In this document: piece after piece, positions 11,049 through 17,592 of the stretch
Layout of the letters: the number at the start of each line of letters is the position of its first letter
Numbering within the stretch: the first letter of the stretch is position 1
DNA from: Deltaproteobacteria bacterium
GTDB taxonomy: Bacteria; Bdellovibrionota_C; UBA2361; OMII01
Length of the DNA stretch: 35,116 nt
Direction of reading: 5' to 3'
NCBI GenBank assembly: GCA_947488865.1
Contig: CANLCB010000010.1
Span: 1-35,116, forward strand
The notes under the pieces: model-generated
Told to the model about the DNA's origin: nothing
The model's input: the letters and a program-made list of their open reading frames with translations, nothing else
The model's database searches: none
Position numbers and translations under genes: made by a program

Positions 11049-11822
11049 TTACGCAGCTGAAAGAGTCTCTTTGAAGGTAGAGTATCCCTGGCTCTCAAGC
11101 TCAAGAGCGAGCTCTTTACCACCAGACTTCACAATACGACCGTCGATCATCACGTGGACCACGTCTGGAACGATGTAGTTAAGCAATCGTTGGTAGTGCG
11201 TGATGACGAGCATTCCGTTCTCTTTCGAGCGGAGTCGGTTCACACCATTAGCAACAATTTGAAGAGCGTCGATATCGAGGCCGGAGTCAGTCTCATCAAG
11301 GATGCAAAGCTTCGGCTCGAGTACCGCCATCTGGAATACTTCGTTACGCTTCTTCTCTCCTCCGGAGAAACCTTCGTTAACCGCTCGCTTAAGCATTTCA
11401 TCGCTCAGCTCAAGAATCTTCGCCTTCTCTTTAACGAGAGTAGCGAAGTCACGAACAGAAAGAGCTGGCAGTCCGCGGTGCTCCCGAGTTGAATTGAGCG
11501 CGGTGCGCAAGAAGTAGGTGGTCAACACCCCCGGAAGCTCAACCGGGTACTGGAACGCAAGGAACAATCCTTCACGAGCTCGCAACTCAGGGTCAAGCTC
11601 AAGAAGCTCTTTTCCAACGAACTCAACGGAGCCCTTTGTGATCTCGTACCCCTCTTTTCCACCGAGGATGTTTGCGAGAGTGCTCTTACCAGAGCCATTC
11701 ACACCCATGATGGCGTGAACTTCACCTGGCTTGATCTCAAGGTTAATACCTTTGAGGATCTCGCGACCGTCCTCACCCTCTACGCGCGCGTGCAAATCTG
11801 TAATTTTAAGTAAGCTGCTCAT
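11049..11822 (-). CDS. sufC: Fe-S cluster assembly ATPase SufC
   Basis: ABC-type ATPase that drives conformational change in the SufBC2D scaffold. 257 aa. The Walker A motif GVNGSGKST is at residues 40-48, the ABC signature FSGGE at 152-156 (FSGGEKKRNE as usual for SufC), and Walker B CILDETDSGLDID at about 173-185. The H-loop ITHY is also present. It has no membrane segment, as expected for this soluble member of the family. Gaps of 9 nt to sufB and 8 nt to sufD indicate one operon. Confidence 0.99.
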   Translation of the reverse strand: MSSLLKITDLHARVEGEDGREILKGINLEIKPGEVHAIMGVNGSGKSTLANILGGKEGYEITKGSVEFVGKELLELDPELRAREGLFLAFQYPVELPGVLTTYFLRTALNSTREHRGLPALSVRDFATLVKEKAKILELSDEMLKRAVNEGFSGGEKKRNEVFQMAVLEPKLCILDETDSGLDIDALQIVANGVNRLRSKENGMLVITHYQRLLNYIVPDVVHVMIDGRIVKSGGKELALELESQGYSTFKETLSAA

Positions 11823-11831
11823 GCTTCTCTC

Positions 11832-13271
11832 CTATCCTACGCTTCCTTCAAGACTAATCTCTAAGAGGCGTCTCGCCTCTACCGCAAACTCCATCGGAAG
11901 CTCATTAAGAACTTCCTTACAGAATCCATGAACGATCATCGACACCGCGTCCTCAGTCGAGATTCCCCGCTGATTGCAGTAGAAGATCTGATCCTCTCCG
12001 ATCTTCGACGTGGACGCCTCGTGCTCCACTGTCGCGGTTGGATTCTTCACCTCGATGTATGGGAACGTGTGGGCTCCACACTGATTCCCCATGAGCATCG
12101 AGTCACACTGCGAGAAGTTACGAGCGCCATCAGCGCCTTTCATAATCTTCACGAGCCCGCGATACGCGTTCTGACTTCGACCAGCCGAGATCCCCTTCGA
12201 CACGATCGTGCTCTTGGTGTTCTTGCCGATGTGGATCATCTTGGTCCCCGTATCGGCTTGTTGTTTGTTGTTTGTAATAGCTACCGAGTAGAACTCTCCG
12301 ACGGAATTATCTCCCTTGAGAATGCAACTTGGGTATTTCCACGTGATAGAAGATCCGGTCTCCACTTGAGTCCAGGAGATCTTCGAATTCTTTCCGGCGC
12401 ACAAGCCACGCTTGGTTACGAAGTTGTAGATTCCACCCACGCCTTCTTTGTCACCTGGGTACCAGTTCTGGATCGTGGAGTACTTGATCTGCGCGTCGCC
12501 AAGAGCAACGAGCTCCACTACCGCCGCGTGCAACTGATTCTCATCTCGCATCGGCGCGGTACACCCTTCCATGTAGCTTACATAGCTTCCCTCGTCCGCG
12601 ATGATGAGAGTTCGCTCAAACTGACCGGTCTTTGCGGCGTTGATTCGGAAATAGGTCGAAAGCTCAAGCGGACAACGAACTCCCTTCGGGATGTAGCAGA
12701 AGGATCCGTCCGTAAACACCGCTGAGTTGAGGGCAGTGTAGAAGTTGTCCGAATGAGGAACCACGGATCCGAGGTACTTCTTAACCAAATCAGGGTGATT
12801 CTGGATCGCCTCTGACATCGAGCAGAAGATAACCCCTACTTCCTCAAGTTGCTTCTTGAACGTGGTAACCACGGACACGGAATCGAACACCGCGTCGACA
12901 GCGACCCCGGAAAGCGCTTTTTGCTCGTGGAGGGGAATGCCAAGCTTTTCGTAGGTCTTAAGAAGCTCAGGGTCAACCTCATCAAGGCTCTTAAGCTCAG
13001 GCTTCTTCTTAGGCGCTGAGTAGTAAATGATGCTCTGATAATCGATGGGTGGATAGTTCACGAAAGCCCAGTGAGGCTCCTTCATCGTGCACCATCGCTC
13101 GTACGCCTTAAGGCGCAACTCTAACATCCACTCTGGCTCATTCTTCTTGGCCGAGATGAATCGAATGATATCGGGGTTGAGGCCCGGCGGTGCCGACTCA
13201 GTCTCAATGTCCGTGTAGAAGCCATACTTGTACTCTTGGCTCGTAAAATCCTCGAGGACATCGGTACTCAT
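11832..13271 (-). CDS. sufB: Fe-S cluster assembly protein SufB
   Basis: Main scaffold subunit of SufBC2D, where clusters are assembled. 479 aa from [19 protein letters not shown]. coli SufB is 495. Diagnostic blocks include [10 protein letters not shown]-like [34 protein letters not shown]-type [16 protein letters not shown] and [19 protein letters not shown]. The C-terminal [17 protein letters not shown] is followed by a late catalytic-region Cys, [11 protein letters not shown]. The ATG at 13271 is chosen over an upstream in-frame start at 13322 because GGGAG precedes it and the family begins there. It is the first gene of the operon. No sufS, sufE or sufU is in the window. Confidence 0.98.
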   Translation of the reverse strand: MSTDVLEDFTSQEYKYGFYTDIETESAPPGLNPDIIRFISAKKNEPEWMLELRLKAYERWCTMKEPHWAFVNYPPIDYQSIIYYSAPKKKPELKSLDEVDPELLKTYEKLGIPLHEQKALSGVAVDAVFDSVSVVTTFKKQLEEVGVIFCSMSEAIQNHPDLVKKYLGSVVPHSDNFYTALNSAVFTDGSFCYIPKGVRCPLELSTYFRINAAKTGQFERTLIIADEGSYVSYMEGCTAPMRDENQLHAAVVELVALGDAQIKYSTIQNWYPGDKEGVGGIYNFVTKRGLCAGKNSKISWTQVETGSSITWKYPSCILKGDNSVGEFYSVAITNNKQQADTGTKMIHIGKNTKSTIVSKGISAGRSQNAYRGLVKIMKGADGARNFSQCDSMLMGNQCGAHTFPYIEVKNPTATVEHEASTSKIGEDQIFYCNQRGISTEDAVSMIVHGFCKEVLNELPMEFAVEARRLLEISLEGSVG

Positions 13272-13358
13272 ACTGACTAAGCTCCCTTTGTTAGCTTTGA
13301 GAAATCTGTGTGGTGGACTCACGCCCTACCCCTGCTAAGGGGCTCTCTAGCCGAGCGT

Positions 13359-13387
13359 AGTATAGCGCTTGCGCGGTACTAAGTCGG
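13359..13387 (-). promoter_or_regulatory. candidate proximal promoter of sufBCD
   Basis: On the minus strand, TATACT (13364-13359) is preceded by a 17-bp spacer and CCGACT (13387-13382), which matches the GAC core of the -35 consensus. The predicted start lies about 80 nt before the sufB ATG. A 5-bp hairpin (cccct/agggg, 13329-13342) lies in the resulting leader. Confidence 0.45.
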
Positions 13388-13419
13388 CTTACGGGCTCAT
13401 TTTTACTTAAAAAGACCCT

Positions 13420-13462
13420 AAATGCTCACCAGCGCCGAGCAAGGTACCAATCTTGAGCATTT
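13420..13462 (-). promoter_or_regulatory. 9-bp inverted repeat between two suf promoters (candidate operator)
   Basis: A perfect inverted repeat, aaatgctca (13420-13428) and tgagcattt (13454-13462), has a 25-bp gap. It covers the expected start point of the distal promoter and lies upstream of the proximal one. Next to it, at 13394-13419, is an imperfect repeat with T5 and A5 blocks. It could be an operator for an Fe-S-sensing repressor (an IscR-, RirA- or SufR-like role) or an mRNA stem at the end of the preceding gene. No match to a known operator consensus is claimed. Confidence 0.35.
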
Positions 13463-13468
13463 TATTCA

Positions 13469-13497
13469 AGTATAGCACCTACGGCTAAAAAATAAGA
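13469..13497 (-). promoter_or_regulatory. candidate distal promoter of sufBCD (extended -10)
   Basis: The minus strand reads TGCTATACT, an extended -10 (TATACT at 13474-13469 with upstream TG). The -35 region (TCTTAT, 13497-13492) is poor, as is common with extended -10 promoters. It lies just past the stop of the upstream RelA-like gene. Confidence 0.4.
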
Positions 13498-13511
13498 AAC
13501 ATTCTCTAGTT

Positions 13512-14618
13512 TCAGTCGCTTATAACAACCGAAACACCCGGAAAGGTCGGAACCTCCGCATAGGAGGCCTGAAGAACCCACCTTAGTAAGTTCTGATAAA
13601 ACCCAAAGAGGGGGATCTGGTCAGCGACCTGCTGTCGAACCTGCTCTCGGCGACTCTTAAATCCGGCATGACTCTCCTGGGTGAGGTGCTCTCGCTCCCT
13701 CCAAAAGTTGGCTAGAGGCTGAACTTGGACCTCGAAGATCTTCCCGCCCCACATGACCACAGACTTCATTGCTTCCCATCCACTCTGCTTACCTACTGAG
13801 TTTAGGTAATCCTTCGTTTCGAGGAAATTGAGGGAGATTGTCTTATCGCTCACGGCCTCCCCTACCGCCTCTAGAGCTTTCGTGTCCCATGTAATTGACT
13901 CAAGCTCACGGTGTAGGGCGACAACTTCTTCCGGCGTTCCAACAACTATCTTCACGCCAAAGATATCTTTGACGTAGTAACTCAGGTGTCGAAGCTGCTT
14001 GTCTTTCGTGACGAGCGAATCGAGTCCAAAAATTTCGTCAACAACCTTATTCCACAATTCCTCTTCAGCTTTAATACGGCTGATGATCTTGTGCACCCCA
14101 TGAGAGTTTGGCTCGGTAGGTTGATACTCAACCATGTTAGCCACAAGCGTAGGAGAGCCCCAAGCGTCCCCTTCGAGATACTGTAATTTTCGGAGCTGCC
14201 GATTCCCTAAATCGAGGTCGATGGTCGAATAAAGGTCCTGACGAGAAAGAAGCTGCGTAAGTGTAAAACGCTCGTGTTTCTTGGGCGTTTCACCAATCAC
14301 CACACTTTGAAGCTGATAGTGCCCGACCAGCGAATTACAGAACAGTTCGCACAGTCTATGAAGGCTCTCCTCCCCTCGCCGAATCATTCGGTCGAAAGCG
14401 GCTCTACAAGCACGGAGATGAGCCCGAGAGAACACGATCTCATGATGCTTGGATGGATCGCGCTCAAGGTCGTCACGTAGATGAGACAAATAAGCGACTA
14501 AATCGTTCAGGAGAGGTTCTTGACTGACCATCCAGAGAGGAGAGCGATGCCGACGCTGCTCAGATGGCGTAACGGCGTAATCGTCCTCAACAACAAGTTC
14601 TTCTGGGCGAACACTCAT
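13512..14618 (-). CDS. RelA/SpoT-synthetase-like protein, no HD hydrolase domain
   Basis: 368 aa, no signal peptide or membrane segment. The C-terminal half resembles a diverged RelA/SpoT (p)ppGpp-synthetase fold. VKDIFGVKIVVGTPEEVVALH (216-236) parallels the family's DlvGiRi strand, ETKDYLNSVGKQSGWEAMKS (267-286) parallels KDYIa-PK-nGYqSlH, and IFEVQVQPLANFWREREHL with ESHAGFKSR (294-323) parallels EvQIRT...AE..AAH..YK. Asp218 and Glu297 occupy the places of the catalytic Asp and Glu, but the IRT of EvQIRT and the His of SlH are lost. The N-terminal half (1-200) is unrecognised and shows no HD motif. The gene lies 73 nt after tRNA-Trp and upstream of sufB, all on one strand. The start at 14618 lacks a good Shine-Dalgarno. 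The fold assignment is moderate and activity is unknown. Confidence 0.65.
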   Translation of the reverse strand: MSVRPEELVVEDDYAVTPSEQRRHRSPLWMVSQEPLLNDLVAYLSHLRDDLERDPSKHHEIVFSRAHLRACRAAFDRMIRRGEESLHRLCELFCNSLVGHYQLQSVVIGETPKKHERFTLTQLLSRQDLYSTIDLDLGNRQLRKLQYLEGDAWGSPTLVANMVEYQPTEPNSHGVHKIISRIKAEEELWNKVVDEIFGLDSLVTKDKQLRHLSYYVKDIFGVKIVVGTPEEVVALHRELESITWDTKALEAVGEAVSDKTISLNFLETKDYLNSVGKQSGWEAMKSVVMWGGKIFEVQVQPLANFWREREHLTQESHAGFKSRREQVRQQVADQIPLFGFYQNLLRWVLQASYAEVPTFPGVSVVISD

Positions 14619-14691
14619 CAGGATTACCGGCTCATCCTCCGCGCCTCAGAGCGGAGAATTTTTAGAGAGGAGTACGGATGAAAGCGATGTG

Positions 14692-14764
<73 letters not shown>

Positions 14765-14965
14765 AAATCGGCGGAGAAGTTATCATATCTGTCAGAAAAG
14801 GAAACTCTTCAGATCACATCGCTGTTGTCCCAGCCTTAGTTTCGACTCTCATGGGACGGGCGATAGGTGAACGCGGGCCATACACATGCCGCAAATGGCA
14901 TTGTTCAGGCAGTCTAAACATTTAGCCGCACAGAGCATCAAAGTATGAAATTGGAAAAAAGAAGG

Positions 14966-15051
14966 TGGTGGTGAGAGAGGGATTCGAACCCCCGTAGGCC
15001 GTAGCCAGCAGATTTACAGTCTGCCCCCTTTAGCCACTCGGGCACCTCACC
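14966..15051 (-). tRNA. tRNA-Tyr (anticodon GUA)
   Basis: Class II tRNA on the minus strand, 86 nt including an encoded CCA. Acceptor GGTGAGG pairs with CTCTCACC-side bases (one G-U), anticodon stem GCAGA/TCTGC encloses CTGTAAA (anticodon GTA), a long variable arm follows, and the T-arm carries GGTTCGAATCC. It lies between tRNA-Thr and tRNA-Trp. The 201 nt between it and tRNA-Trp hold no visible gene. Confidence 0.97.
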
Positions 15052-15109
15052 ATGAGGAAGTGGACGTTCGACGCTAGCCTCAGATAATTTCAATCAGAGG
15101 CAATCAAAA

Positions 15110-15185
<76 letters not shown>

Positions 15186-15207
15186 ACTCGTCGTTGAACG
15201 CGCGGGT

Positions 15208-15236
15208 ATTATGGGCAATTCCCCCCTTCAAGTAAA
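15208..15236 (-). promoter_or_regulatory. promoter of the Thr-Tyr-Trp tRNA cluster, GC-rich discriminator
   Basis: On the minus strand, TTTACT (15236-15231), a 17-bp spacer and CATAAT (15213-15208) give a good sigma-70 match. The discriminator ACCCGCGCG is G/C-only after its first base. Such discriminators are a known hallmark of stable-RNA promoters inhibited by ppGpp in proteobacteria. The predicted start is about 16 nt upstream of the tRNA-Thr 5' end. Confidence 0.6.
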
Positions 15237-15274
15237 TACGCTCGGTTGGAGGATTTTAAGCGGAGGCCGTCTTT

Positions 15275-15280
15275 TATAAT
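15275..15280 (+). promoter_or_regulatory. candidate -10 of the plus-strand tRNA-Thr transcript
   Basis: A perfect TATAAT at 15275-15280, followed by the C-rich stretch atcgccccct. A second TATAAT lies at 15291-15296. Neither has a good -35. Transcription would give a leader of about 110 nt before tRNA-Thr(UGU) and would diverge from the minus-strand tRNA promoter. Confidence 0.35.
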
Positions 15281-15305
15281 ATCGCCCCCTTATAATTACC
15301 AAGAG

Positions 15306-15335
15306 TTGAGCTCCACACCTTGACCCGGAGCTCAA
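15306..15335 (+). other. 9-bp perfect hairpin in the leader of tRNA-Thr(UGU)
   Basis: ttgagctcc (15306-15314) and ggagctcaa (15327-15335) pair perfectly around a 12-nt loop. A consensus AGGAGG follows at 15351-15356, but no ATG, GTG or TTG is suitably placed. An ATT seven bases on would open an 11-codon frame ending TAA just before the tRNA. Its role is unknown: a leader structure, a gene remnant or a small RNA. Confidence 0.4.
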
Positions 15336-15399
15336 AGCTTGAGAGAAATCAGGAGGATTAGTCATTCCCACCCTATCGGTGCCTGGAAAGACCCCTTAA

Positions 15400-15475
15400 G
15401 CCATCTTAGCTCAGTTGGTAGAGCAGCGGTTTTGTAAACCGCAGGTCGTCGGTTCGAGTCCGACAGATGGCTCCA
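15400..15475 (+). tRNA. tRNA-Thr (anticodon UGU)
   Basis: 76 nt with encoded CCA. Acceptor GCCATCT/AGATGGC, D-arm GCTCAGTTGGTAGAGC, anticodon stem GCGGT/ACCGC around TTTGTAA (anticodon TGT), T-arm GGTTCGAGTCC, discriminator T. It is divergent from the other tRNA-Thr and alone on its strand. The next 208 nt hold no gene. Confidence 0.97.
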
Positions 15476-15683
15476 ACTTCCCACCCCCTCCACTGTTTCC
15501 CCGTATCACTAAACAACACACGATAGCCCCATGGCCTGTGCCCTCTCATGGCGACATCCGAGCGCTTGCGGAATCGTCAGGGCACCTCAGAGCTTAGGGC
15601 ATGGAGCGCCTAGAATACGTTTATTTTGAAGCGCTCTCTCCCACTCTGCAGGTGTCACTATCCCGCACGAATAAGGAGAAATC

Positions 15684-16385
15684 ATGAAACGATCACATCT
15701 GTTCCTCGCACTGGCAACTTCACTTTCAAGCTTTTACTCAGTCACAACCTCACACGCGGAAGATGTCGCGATAGACCGCCAATCGCGCGCGTTTAAAGAA
15801 GCTCAGAAATCTCTGACTCACTCAACAGAAGTGTACAAAGCGATCTCAGAGGGACGAGACGGGAAGCGAGTCCCATCCTCTATTCTTGAGCGCACCAAGT
15901 GCGTGGCGGTATTCCCGGACACAGTAACTATCTCCGCGGGACTTGGCGGAACACACGGAGACGGAGTCGGCTTCTGCAAGTCCTCCGCCGGAACCTGGGA
16001 GAACCCTATGTTCCTTAATCTAACCGGCGGCAGCCTCGGAATTCAGGCAGGAGTAAAATCCGCTGACATCGTGCTGTACATTACAGGCGACAAAGCCGCT
16101 GAAGCCCTCAAGAAAGGGAGCTTCGCTGTAGGTGGCGAATTAAGCGCCGTAGCGGGAACATACGACAAAACGGTCGTTGCTCCACAAACGCAAGTGGTCG
16201 CGTACTCGCGCACCGAAGGACTATTCCTCGGAGCGAGCATTGATGGAGTAAACATCTCTCGCGATGACAGCGATGAGCGTGCCTTCTACGGAACACGAGA
16301 AGCAACGCTCACCTCCAAAATGCCAAGTGACCTTGAGCGTGATGTAAACGAATTGCGGAATGTGCTTCCACCGCACGTTGGATAA
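15684..16385 (+). CDS. secreted SYLF (Ysc84) lipid-binding-domain protein
   Basis: 233 aa. A Sec signal peptide (residues 1-25, cleavage after SHA) indicates export to the periplasm or beyond. The mature part is a SYLF/Ysc84 domain with ERTKCVAVFPDTVTISAGLGG (about 69-89), LTGGSLGIQAGVKSADIVLYI and a late AYSRTEGLFLGASIDGVNI. In other members the domain binds lipids or actin; the bacterial role is not well defined. A good AAGGAG lies 6 nt before the ATG. A strong hairpin terminator follows 17 nt after the stop, so it is probably transcribed alone. It has a Cys pair (about 73 and 105) compatible with an oxidised periplasmic protein. Confidence 0.88.
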   Translation: MKRSHLFLALATSLSSFYSVTTSHAEDVAIDRQSRAFKEAQKSLTHSTEVYKAISEGRDGKRVPSSILERTKCVAVFPDTVTISAGLGGTHGDGVGFCKSSAGTWENPMFLNLTGGSLGIQAGVKSADIVLYITGDKAAEALKKGSFAVGGELSAVAGTYDKTVVAPQTQVVAYSRTEGLFLGASIDGVNISRDDSDERAFYGTREATLTSKMPSDLERDVNELRNVLPPHVG

Positions 16386-16402
16386 CGTGAACACCTAAAC
16401 AA

Positions 16403-16429
16403 GGGGCGCGATACGGATCGCGCCCCCTT
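16403..16429 (+). terminator. intrinsic terminator after the SYLF gene
   Basis: A perfect 10-bp stem (ggggcgcgat 16403-16412, atcgcgcccc 16417-16426) with a 4-nt loop is followed by CTTT. The U-run is short but the stem is very stable. It ends 13 nt before the next start codon on the same strand. Confidence 0.7.
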
Positions 16430-16441
16430 TAAATCTCCGAG

Positions 16442-16702
16442 ATGGACATTGTCTGGATCATTATCCTCGGATTCTTCGTGGGCCTTATCGCCAGAGCGAT
16501 AATTCCTGGCAAAGACGCTGCGGGCTTCATCGTAACTACAGGCCTAGGAATGTCTGGAGCCTTGATTGGTGCCACTATTGGACGGCTACTAGGCTTTAGA
16601 CATAGCGATCAACCGGCGAGCTTCGTTATCTCGGTTCTCGGTGCCGCAATCTTACTACTCGCCTACAAACGCCTCTTCATCTCAGAAAGCGAAGCCAACT
16701 AG
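16442..16702 (+). CDS. GlsB/YeaQ/YmgE-family (transglycosylase-associated) membrane protein
   Basis: 86 aa, three predicted membrane helices. The family pattern is clear: WIIILGFFVGLIARAIIPGKD at the N-terminus, GLGMSGALIGATIGRLLGF in the middle and SFVISVLGAAILLLAYKRL at the end. Members are small inner-membrane proteins linked to general stress, and their molecular function is not established. No Shine-Dalgarno precedes the ATG, and the start lies only 13 nt past a strong terminator. Expression may therefore depend on readthrough or on a promoter within the terminator region. Its TAG shares the tetranucleotide CTAG with the stop of the convergent DUF2520 gene. Confidence 0.9.
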   Translation: MDIVWIIILGFFVGLIARAIIPGKDAAGFIVTTGLGMSGALIGATIGRLLGFRHSDQPASFVISVLGAAILLLAYKRLFISESEAN

Positions 16703-17583
16703 CTCCGCACCATACCTTGAAGCATCTCAATCAACTTGTGCACAACAGTAGCGTCGAGTCCCTGTTTACCGGCGAGATACGACGCTTGAATCGCCAACGA
16801 AACGTATACATCGACGAAGTCACCACCTTTTGAACGCAGCTCCTCAATGTGCCGTGACACCATCTCCTCATCGCCTCGAGAGATCGGACCAGTTAAGGCG
16901 CGAGCGGTTCCAAGAACGCGCGAGTTGTCCACAGCACTTTGAACCAGTGGCGCCATGAAGGCGCGGTAGACCTCAGGAGATATCCCAGCGCCAGCGTAGA
17001 GACGCTCTGCGCACTCGAGGATCGTGACGATGTAGTTACTGGAGAAGACATGACCTACATGCAGTACGACCTTAGCCTCAGTATCGACTTGAAACACCCG
17101 AGCACCAATTCTCTCAAAAAGAGATTGCACACATGAAACGGCTTTGGAGTCTCCTTCTAAGGCGCAATAGGTGTCTCTAAATTGATCAACCGCCAGGGAC
17201 GGCTCCGCAAAACTTCGAATTGGATGAACACTGGCAACATCAGCGCCTCTTTCACGGGCGGCCTCCAGCACCTGCGACGAAAGAGCTCCACTGCAATGAA
17301 ACAGAACATCCCCTTCTCGCAGGCTCGAGTGACGGGCGAGCTCTTGAGCGACGCCTTGAATGGCGGGGTCAGGACTTGCGATCATCCACAAGGAAGACGG
17401 AGGAAGTTCAGCTATCGAACAAACCGGAGCCCCCGAGCCAATAAACGAGACCGCCCTCTCTGAGGATTCAAAGGTGCTGTTGCATACTCGAACATCAGAA
17501 ATACCAGCCACAGAGGAGACCAGTTTTCCAATACTCTTTCCTAACCGGCCACAGCCGATGATATTGATCGCTCGAAAGTCCAC
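16699..17583 (-). CDS. Rossmann-like and DUF2520 domain protein
   Basis: 294 aa. The N-terminal NAD(P)-binding Rossmann fold has INIIGCGRLGKSI (G10, G12, G15). The middle contains VLFHCSGALSSQVLEAARERG and ASVHPIRSFAEPSLA (about 131-145), typical of the Rossmann-like/DUF2520 family. The helical C-terminal half resembles 6-phosphogluconate-dehydrogenase-type dimerisation domains (HVFSSNYIVTILECAE). The substrate is unknown. The start is a GTG with GGTAGGG/GGAGG upstream, 9 nt after the antiporter stop, so the two are probably co-translated. It converges on the YeaQ-like gene with a 4-nt overlap. Confidence 0.88.
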   Translation of the reverse strand: MDFRAINIIGCGRLGKSIGKLVSSVAGISDVRVCNSTFESSERAVSFIGSGAPVCSIAELPPSSLWMIASPDPAIQGVAQELARHSSLREGDVLFHCSGALSSQVLEAARERGADVASVHPIRSFAEPSLAVDQFRDTYCALEGDSKAVSCVQSLFERIGARVFQVDTEAKVVLHVGHVFSSNYIVTILECAERLYAGAGISPEVYRAFMAPLVQSAVDNSRVLGTARALTGPISRGDEEMVSRHIEELRSKGGDFVDVYVSLAIQASYLAGKQGLDATVVHKLIEMLQGMVRS

Positions 17584-17592
17584 CCCTCCACC

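Noticed and set aside
11928-12725. 265-codon open frame opposite sufB
   Set aside because: Entirely inside sufB, no family resemblance, no promoter or ribosome site evidence.
15415-15597. 60-codon frame starting inside tRNA-Thr(UGU)
   Set aside because: Starts within the tRNA and has no coding character.
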